The notes below the pieces were generated by a model, which was not told where the DNA came from, did not search any database, and saw only the letters and a program-made list of their open reading frames with translations. A program made the translations under genes and the position numbers. Source: G963665185 sp049723905 (lineage in GTDB: Bacteria > Desulfobacterota > Desulfovibrionia > Desulfovibrionales > Desulfovibrionaceae). Taken from it: a stretch of 64,000 nucleotides of DNA. The stretch is from NCBI RefSeq assembly GCF_049723905.1, contig NZ_JBJKFD010000001.1, positions 1,488,001 through 1,552,000 of the forward strand, in the 5' to 3' direction. Each line of letters starts with the position of its first letter. Position 1 is the first letter of the stretch. Shown here piece by piece: positions 18,022-27,126 of the stretch.

Positions 18022-19524
18022 ATGGACTACATGCAAGCAATCCTCCAGGTCCTCCAGCCCGAAGCTTTATGGGCCACAGGTGTGGGTACGCTGGGGGGCA
18101 TTCTCATCGGCGCCATGCCCGGGCTTACCGCTACAATGGGCGTAGCCCTTCTCATCCCACTCACTTTTGGAATGCCTCCGGTGGAAGGCCTGAACATGCT
18201 CATCGGCATCTTCATCGGTGGCATCTACGGCGGCTGCGTCTCTTCCATCCTGGTCAAGACGCCCGGCACTCCTGCCGCAGCAGCCACGGTTCTGGACGGC
18301 TACCCCCTGGCCCAAAAGGGCGAAGCGGGCAAGGCGCTGGGCATGGCCACCATCGCTTCCTTCATCGGTGGCATCATAAGTACCGTCATCCTGGCCTGCC
18401 TGGCTCCACAACTGGCCGGAGTGGCCCTCAAGTTCGGCCCGTCGGAATACTTTTCCATGGCCTTGTTCGGCCTGACCATCATCTCCAGCCTGTCCGGCGA
18501 CATCATAAAGGGCATCCTTTCCGGCCTGCTGGGCATATTTCTGGCCTGCTTCGGAGCCGACCCCATCAGCGGCTCCCTGCGCTTCACCTTCGGGCTCACC
18601 GGCTTTTCCTCGGGCTTTGCCTTTGTTCCCGCGCTGATAGGCCTGTTCGCCGTATCCGAGGTCTTTGTTCAGCTGGAAAACATTCTGGACGACAAGGTCA
18701 AGAAGATTAAAATTTCCGGCGTCTGGCCCAGCAAAAAAGAATTCAAAAGCTGCATCCCCACGCTCATTCGCGGGTCGCTCATCGGCACCTTCGTGGGCAT
18801 CATTCCCGGCACCGGTTCCGGCACTGCCTCGTGGATCAGCTACAATGAAGCCCGGCGCGCATCCAAAACACCGGAAAAATTCGGCACCGGCCTCGTGGAA
18901 GGCGTCGCAGCCACGGAAAGCGCCAACAACGCAGTCTGCGGCGGCGCACTGGTTCCCCTGCTGGCGTTGGGCATCCCCGGCGACGTGGTCACCGCCGTAC
19001 TCATGGGCGGACTGATGATTCAGGGTCTGGCCCCCGGCCCCATGCTCTTCCAGGAACATCCGGAAGTCATCGTGGGCATCTTCACGGGCTCGTTTGTAGC
19101 CAACATTTTCATGTTCATCATCGGCATGATCGGGATCAAGTACTTCTCCATGATCCTGAACATCCCCAAGAAACTGCTCACAGTAGCCATTGTGGTGTTC
19201 TGTTTCATCGGCTCCTACTCCATCAACATGAACACCTTCGACCTCTACACCATGCTGGGCTTCGGTGTGCTGGGCTATTTCATGCAGAAGTTCAACTTCT
19301 CCCAGGCTGCCTTGTGCATTGCTCTTATCCTGGGCCCTCTGGCCGAGTCCAACCTGCGCCTGGGCCTGCTGGGCACGGACAACGACGTCCTGGCTTTTTG
19401 CGCAAGCCCCATCACAATCGGTTTCCTGCTTTTGTCCGTCTTTTCCCTGGTTTGGCCGCTGATCCGGGCCATGCGTGAAAAGGCAAAGGCCGGGGCGCAA
19501 CCCACAGGCACTTCCGCCAACTAA
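18022..19524 (+). CDS. tctA: Tripartite tricarboxylate transporter large membrane subunit TctA
   Basis: 500 residues, about ten to twelve membrane segments, with the conserved TctA regions (GALIGAMPGLT-like start IGAMPGLTATMG, KTPGTPAAAATVLDGYP, GIIPGTGSGTASWISY, LLALGIPGD). AAGGAACACAC precedes the ATG. It completes the TctBCA uptake system and is followed after 13 bases by the DUF1537 kinase. Confidence 0.96.
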   Translation: MDYMQAILQVLQPEALWATGVGTLGGILIGAMPGLTATMGVALLIPLTFGMPPVEGLNMLIGIFIGGIYGGCVSSILVKTPGTPAAAATVLDGYPLAQKGEAGKALGMATIASFIGGIISTVILACLAPQLAGVALKFGPSEYFSMALFGLTIISSLSGDIIKGILSGLLGIFLACFGADPISGSLRFTFGLTGFSSGFAFVPALIGLFAVSEVFVQLENILDDKVKKIKISGVWPSKKEFKSCIPTLIRGSLIGTFVGIIPGTGSGTASWISYNEARRASKTPEKFGTGLVEGVAATESANNAVCGGALVPLLALGIPGDVVTAVLMGGLMIQGLAPGPMLFQEHPEVIVGIFTGSFVANIFMFIIGMIGIKYFSMILNIPKKLLTVAIVVFCFIGSYSINMNTFDLYTMLGFGVLGYFMQKFNFSQAALCIALILGPLAESNLRLGLLGTDNDVLAFCASPITIGFLLLSVFSLVWPLIRAMREKAKAGAQPTGTSAN

Positions 19525-19537
19525 AAGCAGCAACACC

Positions 19538-20821
19538 ATGAACAACACCATAGCCATAATTGCCGACGACCACACCGGAGCTGCGGATTCGGCCATCCCT
19601 TTCGCCAAGACGGGAGGCCGGACCTCGCTGCTGCTGGACCATACGGAACTCGACACCAGGCTCGCCGACCTGGACGCGGTGGCCCTGTCCACTGAATCCA
19701 GGTTTCTGCAGCCGGACAAAGCCGCCACGCAGGTTGCGGACATTATTGCCCGGTGCAGGAAGTCCGGCGTGAACCGTTTTTTCAAAAAAGTCGACTCCAC
19801 CATGCGCGGCAATCCAGGAAGCGAAGTTATGGCGGCGTTGCAGGCCACGGGCTGCCAGGCAGCCCTGGTCTGTACGGCCATGCCCGAGGCTGGGCGGACC
19901 TGCCGGGACGGAGTCATCCTGCTGGATGGAGCCCCCCTGCACACCACGCATTTCGGACATGATCCGTTTCATCCCCTGTCCACTTCAACCATCTCCCAAT
20001 TGCTGGGCAGGCAATGCGACCTGTCCGCCGGTTCCCTTTCCCTGGACGATCTGCGCGGTCCGGCCGAAGGGCTGGCCGCGCGCGTCCACCGGTTACTGGA
20101 CCAGGGATGCGCCCTGCTCATCGCCGACGCCGAAGACTCCGCCGACCTGCAGCGCCTGGGCGAGATTCTGCACAGTATGCCGCAGTTATTGCCCGTGGGC
20201 GCTGCCGGACTTGCCAGAGCCTTGGCCAAGTCATTTGCCAGCTCTGCCCAAAACACGCAGCCCGAGGCCATGCAGAACAGACAGGCCCCGCATGGCCGCA
20301 TGCTGGCTATTGTGGGCAGCCTCACCGGTGTTTCGCGCAATCAGGCCGACGTGGCCTGTGCCGAGGGACGGTTCGTTCCCCTGGAACTTGAACCGGACGC
20401 CGCCTGCGCAGACCCGCAAAAAGAGTACGCACGGCTGCTGCGCGAGGCCTGCGCCGCGAACAACGCCAACCTACTGCTGCAAACCAAGGCGCTTACGGAA
20501 CCGCTGCAAAAATCGGGAGCCGACGGCCAGCGGGTGGCGGGACTTCTGGGACAGGCTGCCAGGACAATCTTTCGCAACTGTCCGTGCGAGATCATTTTTT
20601 CCACAGGCGGCAACACCTCCATGGCCATTGCCAAGGCCATGGGCATTACGTCCGTGACACTGTGGGAAGAACTGCTGCCCGGCGTGGTGCTCGGCTCGTG
20701 CCAAGTGCCCGACCACGGACAGTGTTGGTTCATAACCAAGGCAGGAGGCTTCGGCAGCAGCTCCCTGCTGTTGGATCTGGCCGCCCGTTTTGCTTACTCC
20801 CACGCAACAATAGAAGGGTAG
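19538..20821 (+). CDS. Four-carbon acid sugar kinase family protein (DUF1537)
   Basis: 427 residues. The N-terminal domain has the family signature IADDHTGAADSAIPFAK and the KKVDSTMRGNPG loop; the C-terminal nucleotide-binding domain has STGGNTSMAIAKAMG, LLPGVVLG and ITKAGGFG. Characterised members phosphorylate C4 of threonate, erythronate and related acids, and act with a PdxA2-type dehydrogenase encoded alongside, which is the arrangement here. The ATG at 19538 lies 13 bases after tctA. Confidence 0.9.
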   Translation: MNNTIAIIADDHTGAADSAIPFAKTGGRTSLLLDHTELDTRLADLDAVALSTESRFLQPDKAATQVADIIARCRKSGVNRFFKKVDSTMRGNPGSEVMAALQATGCQAALVCTAMPEAGRTCRDGVILLDGAPLHTTHFGHDPFHPLSTSTISQLLGRQCDLSAGSLSLDDLRGPAEGLAARVHRLLDQGCALLIADAEDSADLQRLGEILHSMPQLLPVGAAGLARALAKSFASSAQNTQPEAMQNRQAPHGRMLAIVGSLTGVSRNQADVACAEGRFVPLELEPDAACADPQKEYARLLREACAANNANLLLQTKALTEPLQKSGADGQRVAGLLGQAARTIFRNCPCEIIFSTGGNTSMAIAKAMGITSVTLWEELLPGVVLGSCQVPDHGQCWFITKAGGFGSSSLLLDLAARFAYSHATIEG

Positions 20822-20825
20822 AAGA

Positions 20826-21890
20826 ATGCATACACGCCCCGTTCTCGGCATCACCATGGGCGATCCCGCGGGCATCGGTCCGGAGATCATCGTCAAAGCC
20901 CTGTCCGAGCCGCATATCTACGAAATCTGCCGGCCTGTCGTTCTGGCCGACGTCGGGGTCATGCGCCGTGCCATCAACGACATCGTCAAAGCCGACATGG
21001 ACGTCCAGATCGTCCGCAAAACAACCGACGGCCTCCTTGGAGTAAAGGGCGAACTCGGCACCATGGACGTGCTTCCCCTGGAAGGGCTGGAAGGAGATCT
21101 CGCCCTGGACGACATTGCCCTGGGCAAGTTGGACTCCCGTTGCGGCAACGCCGCCTTCCGTTCCGTGGAGACGGCCATCAAGCTGGCCATGGACGGCGTC
21201 ATCGACGGCACGGTTACGGCTCCCCTGAACAAGGAAGCCATGAACATGGCCGGTCATCACTACGACGGGCACACGGAAATTTACGCAACCCAGACCGGTT
21301 CCAAACGCTACTGCATGATGCTGGCCGACGGCGACCTGCGCGTGGCCCACGTGACCACGCACATGCCTCTGGCAAAAGTCGGTCCTTCTCTGACCGTGGA
21401 ACGCATCCTCGACGTCATCCGCCTCGGCCACGAGGCGCTCGTAAGCCTGGGCATCAAATCTCCACGCATCGGCGTGGCCGGATACAACCCCCACGCCGGG
21501 GAAAACGGCCTGTTCGGTACCGAGGAGCAGGAAGTCATTGCCCCGGCCGTTGAAAAGGCCCGGAGCGAAGGCATCGACGCCAGCGGCCCGTTCCCTCCGG
21601 ACACGATTTTCTGCAAAGCCCTGGGACGCGGCTACGACCTGGTTGTGGCCATGTATCACGACCAGGGGCACATCCCCATGAAGCTCCTGAGCTTCAAGTA
21701 CGACGACGCCACTGGCAAATGGTCCGGGCTGACCGGCGTCAACGTGACGTTGGGGCTGCCCATCATCCGAGCTTCCGTGGACCACGGCACCGCCTTTGAA
21801 AACGCGGGCAAAAACGTGGCCGGGCACACGAGCATGAAAAACGCAATCGAATACGCGGCAATGCTGGCCTCGGGCCGCAGCGCCGAATAA
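20826..21890 (+). CDS. pdxA2: PdxA2-type 4-phospho-acid-sugar dehydrogenase
   Basis: 354 residues of the 4-hydroxythreonine-4-phosphate dehydrogenase family. Visible motifs: GITMGDPAGIGPEI, GHTEIYA, THMPL, NPHAGENGLFGTEE, AMYHDQGHIPMK and DHGTAFE. The His/Asp metal ligands are present. Next to a DUF1537 kinase, PdxA2 proteins oxidise and decarboxylate 4-phospho-threonate or -erythronate to dihydroxyacetone phosphate rather than serving vitamin B6 synthesis. It starts 4 bases after the kinase stop. Confidence 0.93.
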   Translation: MHTRPVLGITMGDPAGIGPEIIVKALSEPHIYEICRPVVLADVGVMRRAINDIVKADMDVQIVRKTTDGLLGVKGELGTMDVLPLEGLEGDLALDDIALGKLDSRCGNAAFRSVETAIKLAMDGVIDGTVTAPLNKEAMNMAGHHYDGHTEIYATQTGSKRYCMMLADGDLRVAHVTTHMPLAKVGPSLTVERILDVIRLGHEALVSLGIKSPRIGVAGYNPHAGENGLFGTEEQEVIAPAVEKARSEGIDASGPFPPDTIFCKALGRGYDLVVAMYHDQGHIPMKLLSFKYDDATGKWSGLTGVNVTLGLPIIRASVDHGTAFENAGKNVAGHTSMKNAIEYAAMLASGRSAE

Positions 21891-21932
21891 AACCGCGCCT
21901 TCCCCGAGGGGGAGGCACAAGGATACATAATT

Positions 21933-23078
21933 ATGACACACTTCAAATGCCTGCTGCCCACCGGAATCGAATTCGGCCCCGGAAAGATAAGCAGCCTGTC
22001 CGACATTCTCCCCGGCGGCGACACGCTGCTGCTCACTGATAAAGGCGTGGCCGCAAGCGGCATTGTCGACAAGGTCGCGGCCCAATGCCAGGCCGTGTCC
22101 GGCAAGGTTCATCAATTCATGGACATTCCGCCGGAACCGTCCGAAGACCAGGTCACCGAGGTGGTGGCCAAGCTCTCCGAGCTCAACGTCTCGGCCATCG
22201 TGGCCTTGGGCGGCGGCAGTGTCATGGACATGGCCAAGCTGGTGGGTGTGATGCTCAACGGCGGACCGACCATGCAGGACCTGTTCGACGGCAAGCTGCC
22301 CCGCAAACGCGACCTGCCGCTGGTCATGATTCCGACCACGGCCGGAACCGGCTCGGAAGCCACTCCCAACGCCATCATCTACCGTCCTTCCCAACAGCTC
22401 AAAGTGGGCATCGTCTGCGACGCCTTCATGCCCGACCGGGTCATTCTCGACCCCGAGCTGACCACCGGACTGCCCGCAGCCATTACCGCCTCCACAGGCA
22501 TGGACGCCCTGTGTCACGCCCTGGAATGCTACATTTCCAACAAGGCCAACCTGCTCAGCGACGTACTGGCTGTGGAAGCCACCCGCCTGATCTTCAAAAG
22601 CCTGAAGAAAAGCTACACCAACGGCGGAGACCTGGAAGCCAGGGCTGACATGCTGCTGGCCTCCTTTTACGCAGGCATCTGCATCGCATCTTCCGGGACA
22701 AACGGCGTGCACGCCCTGTCCTACCCCCTGGGCGGACGCTACCGCATTCCCCACGGTGTTTCCAATGCCGTGCTTCTGGCACCGGTCTTTGCCGCCAACA
22801 AGGACGCCTGCATCTCCAAACTGGCTTCCATCGCCCCCCTTTGCGGCAAGAGCATGGACGGCACAAACGACGCACAAAAGGCCGATATCTTTGTCCAGGC
22901 CCTGGAAGAACTCAGCCGCGATCTGGGCATCCCGGCCCACCTGAGCGAACTCGGCGTGCCCGCCGAAGACCTTGACGACATTGTTGAGGCCGCCCTGCAG
23001 GTCAAACGCCTGCTGGACAACAACCCCAAGACACTGACCCGCGAAGATATCCGCGCCATCTACACCAGCATCCTCTAA
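21933..23078 (+). CDS. Iron-containing alcohol dehydrogenase
   Basis: 381 residues of the group III Fe-ADH family. The cofactor site GGGSVMDMAK, the TTAGTGSEATPNA loop, and metal-ligand regions (MDALCHALECY, GVHALSYPLGGRYRIPHG) are all present. AAGGAT precedes the ATG. In this operon it probably interconverts an aldehyde/ketone and alcohol derived from the acid sugar; the exact substrate cannot be inferred. Confidence 0.92.
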   Translation: MTHFKCLLPTGIEFGPGKISSLSDILPGGDTLLLTDKGVAASGIVDKVAAQCQAVSGKVHQFMDIPPEPSEDQVTEVVAKLSELNVSAIVALGGGSVMDMAKLVGVMLNGGPTMQDLFDGKLPRKRDLPLVMIPTTAGTGSEATPNAIIYRPSQQLKVGIVCDAFMPDRVILDPELTTGLPAAITASTGMDALCHALECYISNKANLLSDVLAVEATRLIFKSLKKSYTNGGDLEARADMLLASFYAGICIASSGTNGVHALSYPLGGRYRIPHGVSNAVLLAPVFAANKDACISKLASIAPLCGKSMDGTNDAQKADIFVQALEELSRDLGIPAHLSELGVPAEDLDDIVEAALQVKRLLDNNPKTLTREDIRAIYTSIL

Positions 23079-23095
23079 CAAGAACGGATCATACA

Positions 23096-23983
23096 ATGAA
23101 AGAACTGCTTCCCTTTGTAGCGCTCGTTACCTGCTTCGACGAAAACGAAGCAATTGATTACGCGGCTGTCCGCAAACAGGTTCGCCGTCAGGTGGCCGCC
23201 GGAAACAACATTCTGGCCTGCGGAACCAACGGCGACTTCACCAGCCTGACTTTTGCGGAAAAGGTCCGCATCTGCGCCGAGGTAGTGGAAGAGGTTGCGG
23301 GCAAGGTCAAGGTTTTCGTCAACGCGGGCACACCCTCGTCCTACGAAACCGTCATGCTGTGCAAGGAAGTCGCCACCCTTGGCGTGGACGGCATAGCGGT
23401 CATCACCCCGTACTTCATCGGCTGCACCCAGGAAGGCCTCTACGCCCACTACAGCCGTGTTGCGGACAGCGTGGACAAGCCCATCTATCTGTATGACATC
23501 CCGGCCCGCACCCAGAACCACATCGAACCGGAAACATGCGCCCGCCTGGCCGATCATCCCAACATCCTGGGCATCAAGGACAGCGGCGGAGGCAAGGAAT
23601 CCCTGGACGCCTACCTGGAAATCGCCCGCGGCCGCGACGACTTTGACGTTTTTTCCGGTCCGGACTCCCTGATCCACTACGCCCTAAGCCAGGGCGCCGG
23701 CGGCTGCATCTCGGGCCTGGGTAACGTCATGCCCGACACCTTGAACGCTATCTGCAAAAGCTATGAAAAAGGCGATGTGGAAGGCTCTCTCCGCCACCAG
23801 GAACTGTTCACCCAGCTGCGTGTGGACCTGTACGGACTGGGCTTTGCCCCGGCCATGGTCAAACGCGCCCTCTATCTGCTGGACAGCAGTGTAGGCGCCA
23901 GCCGCCAGCCGGCCCTGATCCCCACACCGGAACTGGACGAGAAGATCAAGGCTGTTCTGAACAAATTCGAAATCGAAGTGTAG
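23096..23983 (+). CDS. DapA-family aldolase/lyase
   Basis: 295 residues of the class I dihydrodipicolinate synthase/N-acetylneuraminate lyase superfamily. The Schiff-base Lys lies in GIKDSGGG and the conserved Tyr in LYDIPART; the carboxylate-binding loop reads GTNGDF instead of GTTGE. That change and the operon argue against lysine biosynthesis and for a 2-keto-acid aldolase or dehydratase in catabolism (inference). Confidence 0.9.
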   Translation: MKELLPFVALVTCFDENEAIDYAAVRKQVRRQVAAGNNILACGTNGDFTSLTFAEKVRICAEVVEEVAGKVKVFVNAGTPSSYETVMLCKEVATLGVDGIAVITPYFIGCTQEGLYAHYSRVADSVDKPIYLYDIPARTQNHIEPETCARLADHPNILGIKDSGGGKESLDAYLEIARGRDDFDVFSGPDSLIHYALSQGAGGCISGLGNVMPDTLNAICKSYEKGDVEGSLRHQELFTQLRVDLYGLGFAPAMVKRALYLLDSSVGASRQPALIPTPELDEKIKAVLNKFEIEV

Positions 23984-24015
23984 TTTTTGCCTGATCGACT
24001 GGCCCGGAGTCAGCC

Positions 24016-24073
24016 AGCTCCCCTGACCTCTTTACGCACCCCATCCACACGACCCACCGGGGTCAGGGGAGCT
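24016..24073 (+). other. Perfect 13-bp inverted repeat in the intergenic region
   Basis: AGCTCCCCTGACC (24016-24028) and GGTCAGGGGAGCT (24061-24073) with a 32-base loop, followed by TCTTCC. It lies between the DapA-family gene and the hydroxyacid dehydrogenase gene. It could be an mRNA processing or attenuation stem, or an operator; there is no clear U-tract. Confidence 0.5.
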
Positions 24074-24135
24074 TCTTCCGCCCAGGCAGGCACGAACCAC
24101 GTAAACCGGCGTATCACACGCCACGAGGACCGCTT

Positions 24136-25098
24136 ATGACGACCATCGTCACTACCTCGCCCGCATTCGGAACCATCGGCCGCGTTCCCGAAGCCATTGC
24201 AGAACGCGATTGGACCCTGATCCGCTGCACCGACACCGACAAGCCGCAGGGCGGCGTCGGCGAGCACCTCGACACCATGGAAATCATGGTTGTCGGCCTC
24301 ATCGGTGCGGACAAAAACCTCATAAACAACGCTCCGCGTCTGAAGGCCATTCTCAAGCACGGTGTGGGCGTGGACAATATCGACATCCCGGCAGCCACAG
24401 CCAAGGGCATTCCGGTCATCAACGCACCCGGAACCAACGCCAACGCCGTGGCCGAACTGGTGCTTGGCAGCATGCTCTCCCTGGCCCGGCGCATCCCCAT
24501 GGTGCACAAGGTCGTGGTGGAAGGCGGCTGGCAGCGCCATGTGGGCTCGGAAATCGAAGGCAAAACCCTGGGCATCGTGGGCCTGGGCTGCATCGGCCGT
24601 AGCTTGGCTGCCAAGGCCGTGGCCCTGGGCATGCGGGTTGTGGCCTCGGACCTGAAGCCGGATATGGAATTCGTGGAAAAACACGGCATAGAACTGCGCT
24701 CGCTCGACGAACTGCTGTCGGAAGCGGACTACGTGTCCCTGCACGTCTTTGGCGGCAAGGACAACAGCAAGCTTATCGGCGCGGAGCAGATCGCCCTGAT
24801 GAAGCCCACGGCCTACCTGCTCAATTTCGCACGCGGAGAAATCGTGGACTTGGACGCCCTGGCGGCGGCCCTGGACAAGGAAGAACTGCTGGGCGCGGCC
24901 ATCGACGCCTACGAACAAGAACCTCCGGACATTTCGCATCCCATTTTCAAACATCCCCGCGTGGTCTTCACCCCGCACTCCGGGGCAGACACCAAGGAAT
25001 CCGTGGAACGCATGGGCCTGATGAACGTGCAGGACATAGACGCGGTCTTGGCGGGCGAGCCCTCTCCCAGAGTGCTCAATCCCGAGATCTACAAATAA
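24136..25098 (+). CDS. D-2-hydroxyacid dehydrogenase (phosphoglycerate dehydrogenase-like)
   Basis: 320 residues. NAD-binding GIVGLGCIGRSLA, catalytic Arg in NFARGE, Glu in AYEQEPP and His in TPHSG are all in place. There is no ACT or C-terminal regulatory domain, so a catabolic glycerate/hydroxypyruvate-type or 2-keto acid reductase is more likely than SerA. GAGG lies about 9 bases before the ATG. Last gene of the plus-strand catabolic group. Confidence 0.9.
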   Translation: MTTIVTTSPAFGTIGRVPEAIAERDWTLIRCTDTDKPQGGVGEHLDTMEIMVVGLIGADKNLINNAPRLKAILKHGVGVDNIDIPAATAKGIPVINAPGTNANAVAELVLGSMLSLARRIPMVHKVVVEGGWQRHVGSEIEGKTLGIVGLGCIGRSLAAKAVALGMRVVASDLKPDMEFVEKHGIELRSLDELLSEADYVSLHVFGGKDNSKLIGAEQIALMKPTAYLLNFARGEIVDLDALAAALDKEELLGAAIDAYEQEPPDISHPIFKHPRVVFTPHSGADTKESVERMGLMNVQDIDAVLAGEPSPRVLNPEIYK

Positions 25099-25223
25099 AC
25101 GACCCTACTCCTGCTGATGGAGACCTCTCCTGATGCAGTCTCCGGGCCGGGCGTATCGGCAATGCGTCCGGCCTGGAAATTCTCTCTCCCCTTGCCATCC
25201 GTTACTCGCCTCCGCCCAGCCGC

Positions 25224-25251
25224 ATGCCACATGCCACATGCCACATGCCAC
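25224..25251 (+). repeat. Four tandem perfect copies of the heptamer ATGCCAC
   Basis: ATGCCAC repeats at 25224, 25231, 25238 and 25245. It lies in the non-coding stretch between the catabolic operon and the SDR gene, at the start of an AT-richer segment. Confidence 0.85.
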
Positions 25252-25345
25252 TTGGTAAGATCGATGAATCTCCAAGAGATACACATAAAAGTCGCGTCAC
25301 AGTGGATTATTTATGACATTAAACGAGAAAATAGCCCGAAAAATA

Positions 25346-26050
25346 TCACCATGGAATTATTTTACCAAAACGATCAAGATACTCAAGACCAGGCCGGGCC
25401 GATTTATCAAGCAGCACCTGCACTATCATTGGCACTGTTTCTTCCATAGTATATGGGGCATCATTTCCACCTAATGAGGTCTTAATCCAACCCGGTGCAA
25501 TTAAAGCTAATGCCCGTGATTTACCTGCTTGTTCCTGCCGGGCGGCAAAACATTTCATATACATGTTCAATGCGGCTTTACTGCCGCGGTATACTTCACG
25601 CATTCCTTTCGTGTTATCGGTGATACTGCCTTGTCCGGAAGACATAATGCCAATCAGCCCCTGTTTTTTTACATTGTCCTCCAAGCTTTCAACAACGCGC
25701 ATGGGGCTCAGTGCATTGGTTACCATGACATTGACGAAATCGTCAGTATCCACTTCTCCGATGGTTTGATCCGGATCCCGATTAGTAGTTCCAGCGTTGA
25801 CAAACAACATATCCAGTTGTGTCCCAGCCAGACGGTCATGGAGTGAAATAATCTGGGATTGTTCGCAAATGTCCAGCTGTTCAATCTGAACGCGCCCGGC
25901 GTACTGCTCAGATAGGTCATGTAACTGGGTATGTTCCTGGCCGCGGACAGTGCCAATTACATTCCAGCCGCGGGTTAAAAATTCAACGGCCATGGCATGT
26001 CCCAGGCCGCGAGAGGCACCAACGATGAGAATTATTTTTGCATTATTCAT
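25346..26050 (-). CDS. Short-chain dehydrogenase/reductase
   Basis: 234 residues. It has an NAD(P)-binding GASRGLGHAMA, VNAGT, catalytic Ser region MSSGQGS and YxxxK (YRGSK). AAGGAG lies 6 bases before the ATG. Base composition is visibly more AT-rich than neighbours and codon use differs, suggesting recent acquisition together with the divergent LysR gene. The substrate is unknown. Confidence 0.9.
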   Translation of the reverse strand: MNNAKIILIVGASRGLGHAMAVEFLTRGWNVIGTVRGQEHTQLHDLSEQYAGRVQIEQLDICEQSQIISLHDRLAGTQLDMLFVNAGTTNRDPDQTIGEVDTDDFVNVMVTNALSPMRVVESLEDNVKKQGLIGIMSSGQGSITDNTKGMREVYRGSKAALNMYMKCFAARQEQAGKSRALALIAPGWIKTSLGGNDAPYTMEETVPMIVQVLLDKSARPGLEYLDRFGKIIPW

Positions 26051-26202
26051 GTAAACTCCTTAAATTTTATATATTGGGGTTGTTTGGGATCTATTTATCC
26101 TGTTGGATAAACTATAAACTCATGGGGAAAACTGCGGAAGACGCACCATTTGCACTAATAAGTTGCATGGTACGCCATCTCATAAAAGGTGAAAGGTCAA
26201 AT

Positions 26203-27126
26203 ATGAGTCCTTATTCTGATTTTAATCTTCTGATTGTTTTGGATGCTTTGCTATCCGAGCAAAGTGTTGCGGGGGCGGCGCGGAAATTGGGGCTAAGCAG
26301 TTCTGCCATGAGTCGCGCTTTAGGAAGGTTACGGAATACGACAAAGGACCCGCTGCTGGTTCGAGCGGGAAGAAAAATGGTGCTGACCCCCTATGCAAAG
26401 TCCATTTGCGAACGTGCCCACTCCGCAGTGCTAGAGGTTAATACGTTATTACAGCCAGTGCAGCAGGACTTTGATGCAAAAAAGCTCACAAAGACCTTTT
26501 TAATTCGGAGCAATGCCGGGTTCATCGAACTCTTTGCCGCAGAGCTGATTGCTAAGGTTGCTCACAGTGCGCCAGGCGTACGGTTAATATTTTTGCCCAA
26601 GCCCGAAAAAAATACACGACCACTGCGCGAGGGAGAAGTTGACTTAGAAATCGGGGTGGCTGGAGAGATGGGACCGGAAATCCGCCTGCAAACATTGTTT
26701 AGCGATCACTTTATCGGAGTGGTTCATTGTAATCATTCCCTGGCCCAGAAGCAAACGGTTACCCCTAAACAGTATTGCGCCTACGGCCATGTAGTGACCT
26801 CCCGTCACGGCAAAGCACGAGGTCCTGTTGATGAGGCGCTGTCAAAAATAGGGCTGCAGCGAGAAATCACCGCCGTTGTGCCATCCTTTGCTGCCGCATT
26901 AAAGGTTGCGTTACATTCCAAGATGATCGCCTTAATCCCATATTCATTTTTTACCGGAATCGTGCGACACCAAGAGATAGCCAATAGGTATCATGCTTTT
27001 GATCTCCCCGTGCAAACCAGTGGCATAACCATCTCCCAGATGTGGCATCCGCGGTTGCAAGCTGACCCTGCGCATCGCTGGTTTCGCAAAATAATGTTGA
27101 ACGTATGCAAAACACAAATTGGCTGA
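26203..27126 (+). CDS. LysR-family transcriptional regulator
   Basis: 307 residues. An N-terminal winged HTH (NLLIVLDALLSEQSVAGAAR, GLSSSAMSRALGRLR) is followed by a LysR substrate-binding domain. The start at 26203 follows GGTGAAAGGTC and gives the normal LysR N-terminus; the open frame runs further upstream. It is divergent from the SDR gene across 152 bases, the classic arrangement in which a LysR protein controls its neighbour. AT-rich like the SDR gene. Confidence 0.92.
   Translation: MSPYSDFNLLIVLDALLSEQSVAGAARKLGLSSSAMSRALGRLRNTTKDPLLVRAGRKMVLTPYAKSICERAHSAVLEVNTLLQPVQQDFDAKKLTKTFLIRSNAGFIELFAAELIAKVAHSAPGVRLIFLPKPEKNTRPLREGEVDLEIGVAGEMGPEIRLQTLFSDHFIGVVHCNHSLAQKQTVTPKQYCAYGHVVTSRHGKARGPVDEALSKIGLQREITAVVPSFAAALKVALHSKMIALIPYSFFTGIVRHQEIANRYHAFDLPVQTSGITISQMWHPRLQADPAHRWFRKIMLNVCKTQIG

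Noticed and set aside
18067..19947. 626-codon minus-strand open frame
   Set aside because: Antisense to tctA; biased composition (Gly/Gln/Asp rich) and no domain.
20730..23096. 788-codon minus-strand open frame
   Set aside because: Lies opposite pdxA2 and the Fe-ADH gene, which have full family motifs; the frame is a by-product of GC-rich codon use.
25224..25251. CRISPR array
   Set aside because: The heptamers are contiguous without spacers; no cas gene is present.
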